From Roseiarcus sp963761435 (lineage in GTDB: Bacteria; Pseudomonadota; Alphaproteobacteria; Rhizobiales; Beijerinckiaceae), in contig CAVXHJ010000001.1 of the NCBI GenBank assembly GCA_963761435.1, forward strand, positions 248,001-312,000: a stretch of 64,000 nt of DNA. Reading direction: 5' to 3'. The stretch's first letter is position 1; each line of letters opens with the position of its first letter. Shown here piece by piece: positions 45,836 to 54,058 of the stretch. The notes beneath the pieces are model-generated. The model was not told the DNA's origin and did no database searches. It saw only the letters and a list, made by a program, of their open reading frames with translations. The translations under genes were made by a program, and so were the position numbers.

Positions 45836-46969
45836 TCAGACGCGCCGGGTCATCGGGTTGGCGAGGCTGAGCTTGGTCAGCGCGAGCGCGCGCTCGTGAT
45901 CTGGCAGCGAGGCCAGGCGCCTGACGGCGTCGTCGGCGCTGACCTGCGCCTCATCCGCGCCGTCGGCGGTCTTGGCGACCGCGCGCAACGCAGCCTTGGC
46001 CGGCAGCGGCTGGGCCTCGATCGCCGCCACGCGCTTCCTGAGATCGTCGAGCTCGGGCGAGAGATCGTTGAGGGTTTTGCGCAGGCCCGCGTTCTCCTGC
46101 GCCGCGCGCTCGAGCTTGAGCGCCGCATGGGTCAGAGCGGCGGCGGCCTTGGCGAGCGCTTCGGGCGCTTGCGATGCGTTGGCCGGAAGGGAGCGGGGCG
46201 CGGCCTTGTCGGCCGGCTCTCTCCAGTCCTCGGGCAGCGCCGTCTCGGCTCCGATCGCCTTGGCCCGGGCAATGATATGCGCTTTGACGTCTACGTTCTG
46301 TCCGCTGCGGTCATAGTCCCGGATCGCGTTCTCGACGTCTTTTGCAGACCGGATCGGATAGGAGCCGTCGGGCATGGCGACGCCCGCTTCCGCGTCCTCC
46401 TCCCGCTCCGCGGCTGAAAGCTCATGCTTCTGGCTATCGAGAGAGGTGTTGAGCGCGGCGGAAAAAGGGCGCGCGGCGAAGGCGCGCTTCTGGGCGATTC
46501 CGTTCTTGACGACGTCGAATGTCGCGTCGGGCACGCAGGGCAGATCGACGAGTGAGATTTCATGCGGCTCGGCGGTGTAGCGGACGAGGCCGGTGTCGGG
46601 GTCGGCCCAGCGCTTCACATAGCGGCCCCCCTGACTGAAGCCGGTATAGACGCCCTCCTGGACCTTTCGCCATTCCTCGTCGTCTACGATCTTCGCCGCG
46701 ACGGTGATTCGCTTGGCGTCGTCGTCGAAAGCGATATCGGTCAGCTTGCCGGCGGCGATCGGCGCATGCATGGCGCGGACAGCGCCGAACGATTTGCCGC
46801 CGCTCGCCGCAAGCGCGTCCGCCGACCATTGCTCGAAATAGGGCTTGCTCGACGCGTAGTCGAAGATCTCGCCCGCGCGGTCTGGCGTCTCGGCCGTCGC
46901 GACGCCGGTAACGAGACGCTGGTCGAGGTCCACCTTGGCGAGCGGCAGGAAGAGATCAAGTCGGGACAT
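45836..46969 (-). CDS. Prohead protease (XkdF-like) with C-terminal scaffold region
   Basis: 377 aa from the ATG at 46969, which has GGAG 5 bases upstream. The N-terminal domain (VDLDQRLVTGVATAETPDRA, GVYTGFSQGGRYVKRWAD, EPHEISLVDLPCVPDATFDV) resembles XkdF-like phage serine protease domains, with the EISLVD..C motif near the expected active site. A middle segment, AMPDGSYPIRSAKDVENAIR, and VKAHIIARAKAIGAE is a common module in such proteins. The C-terminal 130 residues are coiled-coil and probably serve as scaffold. It lies upstream of the capsid gene and just downstream of a LexA-box promoter. Confidence 0.82.
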   Translation of the reverse strand: MSRLDLFLPLAKVDLDQRLVTGVATAETPDRAGEIFDYASSKPYFEQWSADALAASGGKSFGAVRAMHAPIAAGKLTDIAFDDDAKRITVAAKIVDDEEWRKVQEGVYTGFSQGGRYVKRWADPDTGLVRYTAEPHEISLVDLPCVPDATFDVVKNGIAQKRAFAARPFSAALNTSLDSQKHELSAAEREEDAEAGVAMPDGSYPIRSAKDVENAIRDYDRSGQNVDVKAHIIARAKAIGAETALPEDWREPADKAAPRSLPANASQAPEALAKAAAALTHAALKLERAAQENAGLRKTLNDLSPELDDLRKRVAAIEAQPLPAKAALRAVAKTADGADEAQVSADDAVRRLASLPDHERALALTKLSLANPMTRRV

Positions 46970-47097
46970 GCAGGCTCCGGAAAACATGCGCGCGCCGCGC
47001 CTGGTTGGCGGGCGCGTCTTAAGGGCGGAATCTCTGGAAAGCCGGAGCGGCCCGCCGCGGCCTCATCGCCGCCGGCGCCAATCTCCCACTGTAGGCA

Positions 47098-47147
47098 ACT
47101 ATGTCACGACCGGAGTAAGCGGTCAAGAAAATGTTCGTGTTTTGTTC
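47098..47147 (-). promoter_or_regulatory. SOS-type promoter 1 (LexA box overlapping -35) ahead of protease/capsid genes
   Basis: Read on the minus strand: GAAC-N7-GAAC (47147-47133), the alphaproteobacterial LexA box, then six bases on TTGACC as -35, a 17-base spacer, and CATAGT as -10 (about 47103-47098). The next gene on this strand is the prohead protease at 46969. A closely similar 52-base segment lies ahead of the terminase gene. LexA would be expected to block the promoter until DNA damage. Confidence 0.75.
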
Positions 47148-47927
47148 TTATGCCCGGAATCACTGGGGTCGGCGGGTGTCTGATGCACTCCTGGATCACC
47201 CGGTCGAGCGCGCTCTTGATCCAGTTCTTGAGCGGCACCAGCCCTTCCAGCGTCGCCTGCATGCGCAGAGTCTCGCTCGTCGCGCGGTTGACCTGCGACA
47301 CGAAGGCCGAGGCCGGGACCGAGAAGGCGTAGCAGATGATGCGCGCCAGCCACTCGTCGTACTGGTCTTTCAGCGGCGGCTGGCGAGTTTCGATCAGCTT
47401 GAAGTCGGCGGGCATGAACTTGGTCTGCCGCCGTCGCGCCAGATTGCCGCTCATCAGCGCGTCGAAATAATCCTGGAACGAGCGGATCTGGTCGGCGGTC
47501 CATTCCTTGGGGAGCGTCGCGAAAGCGTCCGGGGTCGAGCCTGTGCGGTAATAGTCGAGGGTGGCCGCGTCGCGCCTCAGCGCGATATTGACGGTGAGCG
47601 CGATCTGCTCGACCGGGCTCATGCCGTAAAGCCGGTGCGAGCGGACGTTGCGCGGCAGGTAGATGAGTTCGTCGGCCGAGAAATCCGCCGCCGGCACGCC
47701 CTTGAGGATCTGCTGATAGGCGGGGTCGGGCGCTTCCGGCGCGCGCCCGTCCTCGCCGATCAGCGGCTTGATCGTTGCCCCATCGATGATGTCGAGCGAA
47801 TAGAGCGCGCCGCCTCGGGCGTAGCGCGGATAGATGGTCGCCGCGTCGATGACCAGCATCTCCTCGACCAGCATTCTCAGCCAGTCGGCGAACGAATGGC
47901 GCCGGTCGGGGCGGGCGAGAAAGCGCG
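47104..47927 (-). pseudogene. Truncated second copy of the portal gene
   Basis: The open frame (47874-47104, 256 aa) repeats the middle of the portal protein almost exactly (EEMLVIDAATIYPRYARGGA through KSALDRVIQEC). Both ends are missing. At the 3' side the frame runs out of portal sequence at 47183 and continues into promoter DNA as a nonsense tail (RTKHEHFLDRLLRS). At the 5' side homology stops at 47927, without the N-terminal 140 residues. It cannot make a working portal. It marks a duplication or recombination junction; the intact portal is at 48902-50368. Confidence 0.88.
47183..47927. repeat. 745-bp direct repeat, copy A (portal gene segment)
   Basis: Matches 49254-49998 over the same length without gaps, with only about half a dozen base differences. 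One difference changes an amino acid (Leu versus Gln in QATLEGL/QATQEGL) and most of the others I saw are silent. The distance between copies is 2071 bp. Confidence 0.93.
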
Positions 47928-48172
47928 TGACGGGGCCGCTAGCCTGCGAGGGGCTACTTTATTGCTGGCCTATGACTTGATTGTCCGAGGAGGAACCGTC
48001 ATAGCTGTAAGATAGTCTCTAGGTTCCGAGATCCGTCATACACTATGCTAATAAGAATGTAAGAAGAACATGCGCACCAGATAAACAGATATTCCGAAGG
48101 TCTCTTGCGATCAAAGAATCTCAGTAATTACTTTAGGTAATAATAACAATATTTGATCATTGCGCCAGCTGG
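47928..48172. other. AT-rich stretch of the island, no gene recognised
   Basis: 245 bases, strikingly AT-rich between 48000 and 48170 compared with the GC-rich portal copies on both sides. Stops occur in all frames. The start of the stretch reads YDLIVRGGTVIAV on the plus strand, similar to the N-terminus of amidohydrolases, but it ends after a few codons. Confidence 0.6.
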
Positions 48173-48355
48173 CTAACCAAGGAAAGGCAAGGCACCCCCA
48201 CAATGACGCATCTCTTGGAGCTCTCCCCGGGCCATTCTCTTTATGAGCGGAGTCCAAAATTGCGATGAGAAATAAAGAAAAAGCGGGATGGCTAAGAGGT
48301 TCCCGACGACCAAAAAGACGATGGCGCCATTTCTTGAAATACGCGAGGCGCTCAT
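48173..48355 (-). CDS. Small membrane protein in AT-rich island, possible immunity protein
   Basis: 60 aa from the ATG at 48355 (the open frame extends upstream over the end of the toxin-like gene). One strong membrane segment (residues about 9-28, GAIVFLVVGNLLAIPLFLYF) is followed by a charged tail. It begins 16 bases after the stop of a toxin-like remnant on the same strand, the usual place for an immunity gene. No family recognised and no clear ribosome site. Base composition is visibly more AT-rich than the flanking phage genes. Confidence 0.45.
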   Translation of the reverse strand: MSASRISRNGAIVFLVVGNLLAIPLFLYFSSQFWTPLIKRMARGELQEMRHCGGALPFLG

Positions 48356-48371
48356 GGGCTTGAGGTTGCGT

Positions 48372-48899
48372 TCAGGGGTGGGAAACCGGCCAAGAACCAT
48401 CTGTCGCATCGGTCCATCCCTTTGTCCACCATTTAATGTGGTAAGGGAGACCCGCATCCCAATTCGAAGAATGACTTAGCGAATAACCCGTGCCTGCTGC
48501 GAGCGTGTCGAAATAGGAATAACCTGCACCTGCCATATATACACCCACGGCATAGTTGGATGCGTCGCTATAAGCTTGATAAAAATGTCCGTTTCTTCGT
48601 TGAAAATCAAAGTTCCAAATATCCCAACTGCGGAATTGGTGGCTAGTATATCTTGTCCATTGGCTTGGCCCGCTGCGTATACCTTACGGAAATCGGCGTC
48701 TGGCGGAGCGTAAAGTTGCGTTCCGTCACTCGTCGTGTATGAAACTGCGTCATCAGGTACGTCATAGATAGGCTTTAGGTCTTGCTCGGACTGTCGGCTT
48801 CCCCGATCCAGGGTCGCCGCAGCTTTCGTTCGTGTGGAGAATTGGTCGGCCGTTGGCGTTCTATCCGTGCTCGCGACGGGACTGATCTGCGAACCGCGG
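48372..48899 (-). pseudogene. Toxin-like gene remnant (polymorphic toxin type 44-like C-terminus), frameshifted
   Basis: From just after the portal stop, in the same frame, the minus strand reads YDVPDDAVSYTTSDGTQLYA, then PPDADFRKVYAAGQANGQDI and LATNSAVG. After a one-base frame change near 48628 it continues NFDFQRRNGHFYQAYSDAS, NYAVGVYMAGAGYSYFDTLA, SLSHSSNWDAG and WWTKGWTDATDG to a stop at 48372-48374. The NYAVGVYMAGAGY and FDFQR phrases resemble the type 44 polymorphic toxin domain as I remember it; this is recall, not a search. There is no clear start codon. The break is not on a GANTC-like site. Composition is AT-richer than the neighbours, so it is probably transferred cargo. Confidence 0.5.
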
Positions 48900-48901
48900 C
48901 T

Positions 48902-50368
48902 TTATCCGCAGTGCCTCGGCCGGGTCCGACGGTTGCATCCGACCTCACCGCCTCGCTGCTCGCGACCTGCACGCGGGTTGGCCGCGGCTTGCGTGTCGGG
49001 CTGCCCGACAGGTCCGGCCGCATTATCCGCCGTCGCGAACCTGCCTTGCTCGTCGTGATGCGGATTGAGCTTCCCCAAGTTTGCCTGCGGCTTGCCCGGC
49101 GCGCCGCCGCTCGCCTGCCGGAGCCCCAAATCCGCGCGCGCTTCCTCGCGCGTCTTGATGCCGGCGCCGACCAGGATCTGCAGCGTCTGCGCCTGCTCGA
49201 GCGGATCGACCGCGTCGTCGCCGACCCAAACGAACTCGAGGCCGGGCTCGTTCATGCACTCCTGGATCACCCGGTCGAGCGCGCTCTTGATCCAGTTCTT
49301 GAGCGGCACCAGCCCTTCCTGCGTCGCCTGCATGCGCAGAGTCTCGCTCGTCGCGCGGTTGACCTGCGACACGAAGGCCGAGGCCGGGACCGAGAAGGCG
49401 TAGCAGATGATGCGCGCCAGCCACTCGTCGTACTGGTCTTTCAGCGGCGGCTGGCGAGTTTCGATCAGCTTGAAGTCGGCGGGCATGAACTTGGTCTGCC
49501 GCCGTCGCGCCAGATTGCCGCTCATCAGCGCGTCGAAATAATCCTGGAACGAGCGGATCTGGTCGGCGGTCCATTCCTTGGGGAGCGTCGCGAAAGCGTC
49601 CGGGGTCGAGCCTGTGCGGTAATAGTCGAGGGTCGCCGCGTCGCGCCTCAGCGCGATGTTGACGGTGAGCGCGATCTGCTCGACCGGGCTCATGCCGTAA
49701 AGCCGGTGCGAGCGGACGTTGCGCGGCAGGTAGATGAGCTCGTCGGCCGAGAAATCCGCCGCCGGCACGCCCTTGAGGATCTGCTGATAGGCGGGGTCGG
49801 GCGCTTCCGGCGCGCGCCCGTCCTCGCCGATCAGCGGCTTGATCGTTGCTCCATCGATGATGTCGAGCGAATAGAGCGCGCCGCCTCGGGCGTAGCGCGG
49901 ATAGATGGTCGCCGCGTCGATGACCAGCATTTCCTCGACCAGCATTCTCAGCCAGTCGGCGAACGAATGGCGCCGGTCGGGGCGGGCGAGAAAGCGCGAA
50001 ACCGCGTCGATGCTCTTCGAAACGTCGGACGTGTCGGCGCGCGAGCGCGCACGCACCGCATAGCTTTGGCCGGCGATCTGGTCCTTGCGGGTCTCGATCA
50101 CCGCCCGCAGGAGAGGCAGCGCGTCGGCGAGGCCGCGCAATTCAGCGAACGAAATCCCGTCGTTCGAGCGCGGGATATAGTTGAGGTTCAAGCCGAACGG
50201 ATAGTCGAACTGCCGCCCCTTGACCTCCGGCGGCGCCATTGGCGCGAGCGGCTGCAGCGGTCCAAACCAGGTGTCCGGCGACACGCCGGTGATGGCGTAG
50301 CGGGTCGCCTGGGCAAGGCGGGCGAAAACGCTTGGGGGTAAGGGCCGTCTGAGGGCGTCGTCCGACAT
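48902..50368 (-). CDS. Phage portal protein (GTA gp3-like)
   Basis: 488 aa from the ATG at 50368, with an AAGGAA site upstream; the open frame begins 11 codons earlier. Portal features are PLLRAVIETRKDQIAGQSYA, IYPRYARGGALYSLDIIDGA, IYLPRNVRSHRLYGMSPVEQ and QVNRATSETLRMQATQEGL. The C-terminal tail (GKLNPHHDEQGRFATADNAA) is typical, but after about residue 455 the called frame becomes Arg-rich. Another frame reads RVQVASSEAVRSDATV there, so the last part may be altered. DNA enters and leaves the head through this dodecamer. It lies downstream of the terminase gene; residues about 135-383 are duplicated in copy A. Confidence 0.9.
   Translation of the reverse strand: MSDDALRRPLPPSVFARLAQATRYAITGVSPDTWFGPLQPLAPMAPPEVKGRQFDYPFGLNLNYIPRSNDGISFAELRGLADALPLLRAVIETRKDQIAGQSYAVRARSRADTSDVSKSIDAVSRFLARPDRRHSFADWLRMLVEEMLVIDAATIYPRYARGGALYSLDIIDGATIKPLIGEDGRAPEAPDPAYQQILKGVPAADFSADELIYLPRNVRSHRLYGMSPVEQIALTVNIALRRDAATLDYYRTGSTPDAFATLPKEWTADQIRSFQDYFDALMSGNLARRRQTKFMPADFKLIETRQPPLKDQYDEWLARIICYAFSVPASAFVSQVNRATSETLRMQATQEGLVPLKNWIKSALDRVIQECMNEPGLEFVWVGDDAVDPLEQAQTLQILVGAGIKTREEARADLGLRQASGGAPGKPQANLGKLNPHHDEQGRFATADNAAGPVGQPDTQAAANPRAGREQRGGEVGCNRRTRPRHCG
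49254..49998. repeat. 745-bp direct repeat, copy B (within the intact portal gene)
   Basis: Partner of 47183-47927. The boundaries are sharp: homology begins at ATGCACTCCTGG and ends at AAAGCGCG in both copies. Confidence 0.93.
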
Positions 50369-50514
50369 GAGATCGGTTCCTTGGTGGTTCCCCTCTCCCA
50401 TGCGGGAGAGGGACTAGGGTGAGGGTCCGGCGCCGAATGACGCCTGCCTTTGCCTTCCGTTAGGGATTGTCAGGCTAGCTGGTCCGATCGCCCTGAGCGC
50501 GGACAGGAGACGTC

Positions 50515-50853
50515 ATGCGGCGATCGATAGCGCTGCTGCTCGCGATCATCGTTGGTTCCCCTGCGCTCGCCGGCGGCGAGCCGCGCTGGACGTTCTGTGT
50601 CGCCGCGTCGAAAAGCGGCGGCGACGTTTGGATTACCGATGTCTTCGCCGCCGACCGCGACCGTGAGCAGCTCGAGAACGCATTCAAGGCCATGATCGAG
50701 CGGACGGGCGCGCGCGCCGACGCGCAATGCCCGCTGCCGCGCGAGGACAAGACCGAGGCCGTCAACGCCCAGTTCGAGGCCGAGGCGTTCAACCGCAAGC
50801 TCGGCGCGACGCTACACCCCGTGCTCGCCGGGGAGTTCCCGCCGCGACGGTAG
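50515..50853 (+). CDS. Small secreted protein on the opposite strand, between terminase and portal (moron-like)
   Basis: 112 aa with a signal peptide (MRRSIALLLAIIVGSPALAGG). The mature part holds two cysteines (WTFCVAAS and DAQCPLPRED) and a sequence FEAEAFNRKLGATLHPV near the end; no family recognised. It is the only gene in the phage-like block transcribed on the plus strand and interrupts the terminase-portal order, as expected for cargo (moron) genes. GAGACGTC precedes the ATG, with AGGAG a little further upstream. Confidence 0.7.
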   Translation: MRRSIALLLAIIVGSPALAGGEPRWTFCVAASKSGGDVWITDVFAADRDREQLENAFKAMIERTGARADAQCPLPREDKTEAVNAQFEAEAFNRKLGATLHPVLAGEFPPRR

Positions 50854-50932
50854 CCGGCGATGGAGCCGCGCGAGGAGCCTCTAGGGACCCCGCGTCGCAG
50901 GGGGCGGGCGCCGAGCCCCGGCATTGATACGA

Positions 50933-52339
50933 CTACCCGCCCTCCTTCGCCGACCAGTATTCGATCATCCCCCGCGCGCTCCCCCTTCCGAACCCCAACA
51001 GGTCAGCGAGCGCCCACACCAGCGCGTCGGCGCGGTCGGGCGAATATCCAGCGGCGCTGCGGTCGAAGTCGGGAGTGAGCGCGCAGAGCTGGTCCTCGAG
51101 CTTGCTGAACGCGCCGGCGTGAAAGATGAGCCCCCGTTCGTAGGCCGCCGCGATCGGTTCGGCGCGCAAGAACTTGCCGCGCGTCGCGTGAACCGCGCGC
51201 ACCGGCAGGCTCGGCTCGCTTTGGCGCAAGACCTCCGCGACCATATCGCCGCCATTGTTGATTTCGGCGACCACGCGGTTGGCCTTGAAGCCGCGATAGG
51301 CCGCGGCGACTTGCGCCGCCCACACGCCTGGCGTATCGCCTCGGCTGGTGAGATCGGCGAGCACATAGAAGAGCCCGCTTTCAGCCCGTGCGGCGACGAT
51401 GAGCCCGCATTCATCGGATTTGGCCGACGAGCGCGCCGGCGGATCAACCGCGACGACGATTTCGGCGAACTCCTTCGGCGCCGCCTCCGGCTGAATCCGC
51501 TGGCGCTCGATCAGCGCCCGCGTCCACAAGGCGCCTGGCGTCTCGTCGACGATTTCGGCCAGAAGCTCCTGCCGGCCGATCGGCCGGCCCTGATAGCGTG
51601 CGGTGATGCGCTCGAAAAACGCTCGCGCGAGATGGGCCCTGTTATCGAAGGTCGAGCCGCGAGTGACGATGGTCTCCTTGTCGGCGGCCAGCGTCTTGAT
51701 GATCTTGCTTGGGCGCGGCGTGGTGGTGACGACCGCCTGCGGCTTGTCCCCAAGCCTTAGTCCGAGCAGCGCCTGATCGAAGGCGTCGGGCCGCCGCCAG
51801 GCCGCGAGCTCGTCGCACCACAGCTTCATGTGCTGCTTGCCCCTAAGCCGGTCGGGCTCTTCGGCGGAGAAGAGCCAGCTCACCGCGCCATTCGGCCATT
51901 CGAGTCGCAAGTCGGCGGCTAAAAAGCGCGGCCGCTCCTCGGGCCGGCAGCAAGCCAAAATTCCTGATTCGCCGGTGATCATCGTGTCGCGCACGTCGGC
52001 GACCGTCGCGCCGATGAGGTTGACGATCGGGTAGGTCTCGACCCAGTGGCGCACGGCCTCGGCGCCTGCTCTGGTCTTGCCAGACCCGCGGCCGGCGAGA
52101 ATGAGCCAGACGATCCAGTCGCCGGGAGGCGGCGCCTGATCGGAACGCGCCCAGAACTCCCAGTCATGAAACAATTGGGCGCATTCGATCGACGACATTG
52201 TCTCCAACAGACGGACGCGGTCGCCTGTGTTGAGCTGGAGAATGTGGTCGAACCGACTGATCTTGGCCCCGGGAAGGAGTCGGGAGCGCTTCCGTCGCGC
52301 GACCGGCGCCCCGGGCGCCGTCGCCGGTTTGCGGCTCAT
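50933..52339 (-). CDS. Terminase large subunit (GTA gp2-like)
   Basis: 468 aa. Walker A is LAGRGSGKTRAGAE, Walker B is MKLWCDELAAW, and the coupling motif lies in VVTTTPRPSK. The C-terminal nuclease domain has the first acidic residue in VVAVDPPARSSAKSDECG and further acids in VVAEINNGGDMV and YSPDRADALVWAL. It cuts and pumps DNA into the head. Its length and the SSIECAQLFHDWEFWAR N-terminus are GTA-like. A recognisable small subunit gene is absent; a 41-codon frame precedes it. Confidence 0.94.
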   Translation of the reverse strand: MSRKPATAPGAPVARRKRSRLLPGAKISRFDHILQLNTGDRVRLLETMSSIECAQLFHDWEFWARSDQAPPPGDWIVWLILAGRGSGKTRAGAEAVRHWVETYPIVNLIGATVADVRDTMITGESGILACCRPEERPRFLAADLRLEWPNGAVSWLFSAEEPDRLRGKQHMKLWCDELAAWRRPDAFDQALLGLRLGDKPQAVVTTTPRPSKIIKTLAADKETIVTRGSTFDNRAHLARAFFERITARYQGRPIGRQELLAEIVDETPGALWTRALIERQRIQPEAAPKEFAEIVVAVDPPARSSAKSDECGLIVAARAESGLFYVLADLTSRGDTPGVWAAQVAAAYRGFKANRVVAEINNGGDMVAEVLRQSEPSLPVRAVHATRGKFLRAEPIAAAYERGLIFHAGAFSKLEDQLCALTPDFDRSAAGYSPDRADALVWALADLLGFGRGSARGMIEYWSAKEGG

Positions 52340-52341
52340 TC

Positions 52342-52467
52342 CTACGGCGCTTCCGACTTGAGGCTGGCCGCGACCGCGTCGCGCTTTCGCAAGAGGCGCG
52401 CCCGGTCCCCTTTATGGCGGGTTGCCGAAGAAGATCTGGGTTCGGTCGATGGGTTCGCATCGCTCAT
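52342..52467 (-). CDS. Possible 41-aa protein just upstream of the terminase gene
   Basis: ATG at 52467 with GAGG about 8 bases upstream, and a stop at 52344-52342, two bases before the terminase start. The product is basic (RHKGDRARLLRKRDAVAASL) and unlike a full terminase small subunit. Tight spacing suggests it is translated with the terminase. No family recognised. It lies between the SOS-type promoter and the terminase. Confidence 0.45.
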   Translation of the reverse strand: MSDANPSTEPRSSSATRHKGDRARLLRKRDAVAASLKSEAP

Positions 52468-52596
52468 ATGCGCCTCGAGGCAATGGTTAGAGTGAAGCGC
52501 ACTGGGGCGCACGCCGCCGCGGGGCAGGCGGGGGGAAGCGTTCGGCGGGGAAGGGAGGAAAGTCGGGGCGGCCGGGCCGCATCTCTCGAACTTGCG

Positions 52597-52648
52597 CCAC
52601 TATGACGCGACGGGCGTGAAAGCGCAAGCATTTGTTCTTGTTATGTTC
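52597..52648 (-). promoter_or_regulatory. SOS-type promoter 2 (LexA box overlapping -35) ahead of terminase
   Basis: Read on the minus strand: GAAC-N7-GAAC (52648-52634), then TTGCGC as -35, a 17-base spacer and CATAGT as -10 (about 52604-52599). Spacing and -10 are identical to promoter 1 at 47098-47147, and the 52-base segments align without gaps. The next genes are the 41-codon frame (52467) and the terminase (52339). Confidence 0.75.
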
Positions 52649-53052
52649 TGATTGTGGGAAGATTTATGAACAGTTTCAATGCATTGCCTCTGGAGCTGCA
52701 CGGCGAGGCGCCCTGGGGAAAACGGTCCGCCATACATTCTGAAAATCATGCCGCACAACCCTATCAGGCAATTTATTGACGAAAATCGGAATTGATGCTA
52801 GATCCTTCGTCTCGGGTCGCCAGGCGGGGGCGCTCGGAGAGTCGACCTCGGCGAGAAAAAACAAAGAACAAAGATTTTTCGCCCCGGGGGGTCGTTGCAA
52901 CCCGTTGAAAATCCTCGTTTCCGAAAAGAAGATCCAAGCGGATTGCTGCGTTCCGGGATGGTTTACGATTGCGTGGGACATCGCCGGAGCGACAGGAATT
53001 TGTGTAATTTTCGGCAGGGGCCCTACCTGGGCGGGTTTCGCGGGAGCCTTGC
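52649..53052. other. Gap between phage-like block and CorA gene, no gene supported
   Basis: About 400 bases. Overlapping short frames on both strands show no domain or ribosome site. It is somewhat richer in A/T than its surroundings and probably holds the promoter of the CorA-type gene and the outer edge of the phage-like block. I see no attachment-site repeat. Confidence 0.5.
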
Positions 53053-54058
53053 GTGATCATTGCGCACTTTACGGCGAAGGCCGGTCCGACCGGGGAAAGC
53101 GGGGGTTTCACGCCGGTTGCGAGGAGGGTTCTGGACCCGGCCGAGCCGATCCCGCCTGGCGCGGTGTGGCTCGACATGGTCGAGCCGACCGTTGGCGAGG
53201 ATCAGAAGGTCGAGCTCTATCTCGGTTGCAAAGTGCCGTCGCGCGCCGACCCCGATTTCGCCGAACCGCTCGAGTCCTATTACGCCGAGAGCGGGGTGCG
53301 CTACCTGCGCGGCAGCTTCGTCAGCGAGCATGAAGACACGCCGGACGTCACCAGCGCCACCTTCATTCTCACCCCGAATACACTGGTCACTGTGCGCTAC
53401 GATCCCGGCGACGCGTTTGAGCTCTTCGGGCAGAAACTCTGTAGGTCGGGCGTCCAGACGCCGCAGCCTGACGGGATCGCCGTCGGCTTGGTCAACACCA
53501 TCGTTAATCGGTCGGCCCGAGCGCTGGACAAGGTGGGCCTCGAGCTCGAACTCGATCGCGAGTGCGGTCTTCCGAGCAAGAGGCGACCAGGCCGCGCGGA
53601 GCAAGATCTATTCCGCGACCCTCGATGCGCTTGGGCGGGAGGACGAGAAGATCTCGAACCTGCGCGAAAGCCTCGTGTCGGTCGAGCGGCTGCTGCTGTT
53701 CCTGTTGTCGGAGGGACGCTCGGCCGCCGCGCCAAAGCCGGTGCGCGAAGCGACAAAGGCGACGCTCCGCGACCTGCAGTCGTTGGAGCAGGACGCGAGC
53801 TTCAAGGCGCAAAAGGTGCAGTTCCTGCTCGATGCGACGCTCGGCCTCATCAACCTCGCGCAGAACGACATCATCAAGCTCTTCTCGGTGCTCGCGGTCA
53901 TCTTCATGCCGCCGACCGTGATCGCTTCGATCTACGGCATGAATTTCAAAGCGATGCCCGAGCTCGAGTGGAAATATGGCTACCCGCTGGCTCTTCTTCT
54001 CATGGTCTGCGCGGCGGTGCTGCCGTATCTCTTCTTCCGCTGGAAGAAGTGGCTTTGA
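53053..54058 (+). CDS. corA: CorA-family divalent cation transporter, split by a probable artefactual frameshift
   Basis: Two frames (53053 to about 53550, and about 53550 to 54058) combine to a 334-aa CorA-type channel, the normal family length. The N-terminal cytoplasmic domain starts with GTG at 53053 (MIIAHFTAKAGP, then VWLDMVEPTVGEDQ). The C-terminal part has the long stalk helix, the first membrane segment ending in the YGMNF signature, and a second membrane segment before RWKKWL. The break is at GAACTC 53548-53553; removing one A gives LEL-D-SIASAVFRARGD. The protein imports Mg2+ or related ions through the inner membrane. No operon partner is evident. Confidence 0.85.

Noticed and set aside
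45563..46417. 284-codon plus-strand frame opposite the protease gene
   Set aside because: Mirror of the protease/scaffold gene; no ribosome site or domain.
47940..48015. YDLIVRGGTVIAV reading, similar to the start of amidohydrolases
   Set aside because: Only about a dozen codons before a stop, no start codon or continuation; likely chance.
48782..50341. 519-codon open frame on the plus strand opposite the portal gene
   Set aside because: It is the mirror of a GC-rich coding gene; composition is Arg/Ala/Leu-rich, with no domain. The same pattern recurs opposite the truncated portal copy.
16855..52467. Intact inducible temperate prophage
   Set aside because: No integrase, repressor, replication genes or att repeats seen, and the lysis region carries an IS630 remnant.
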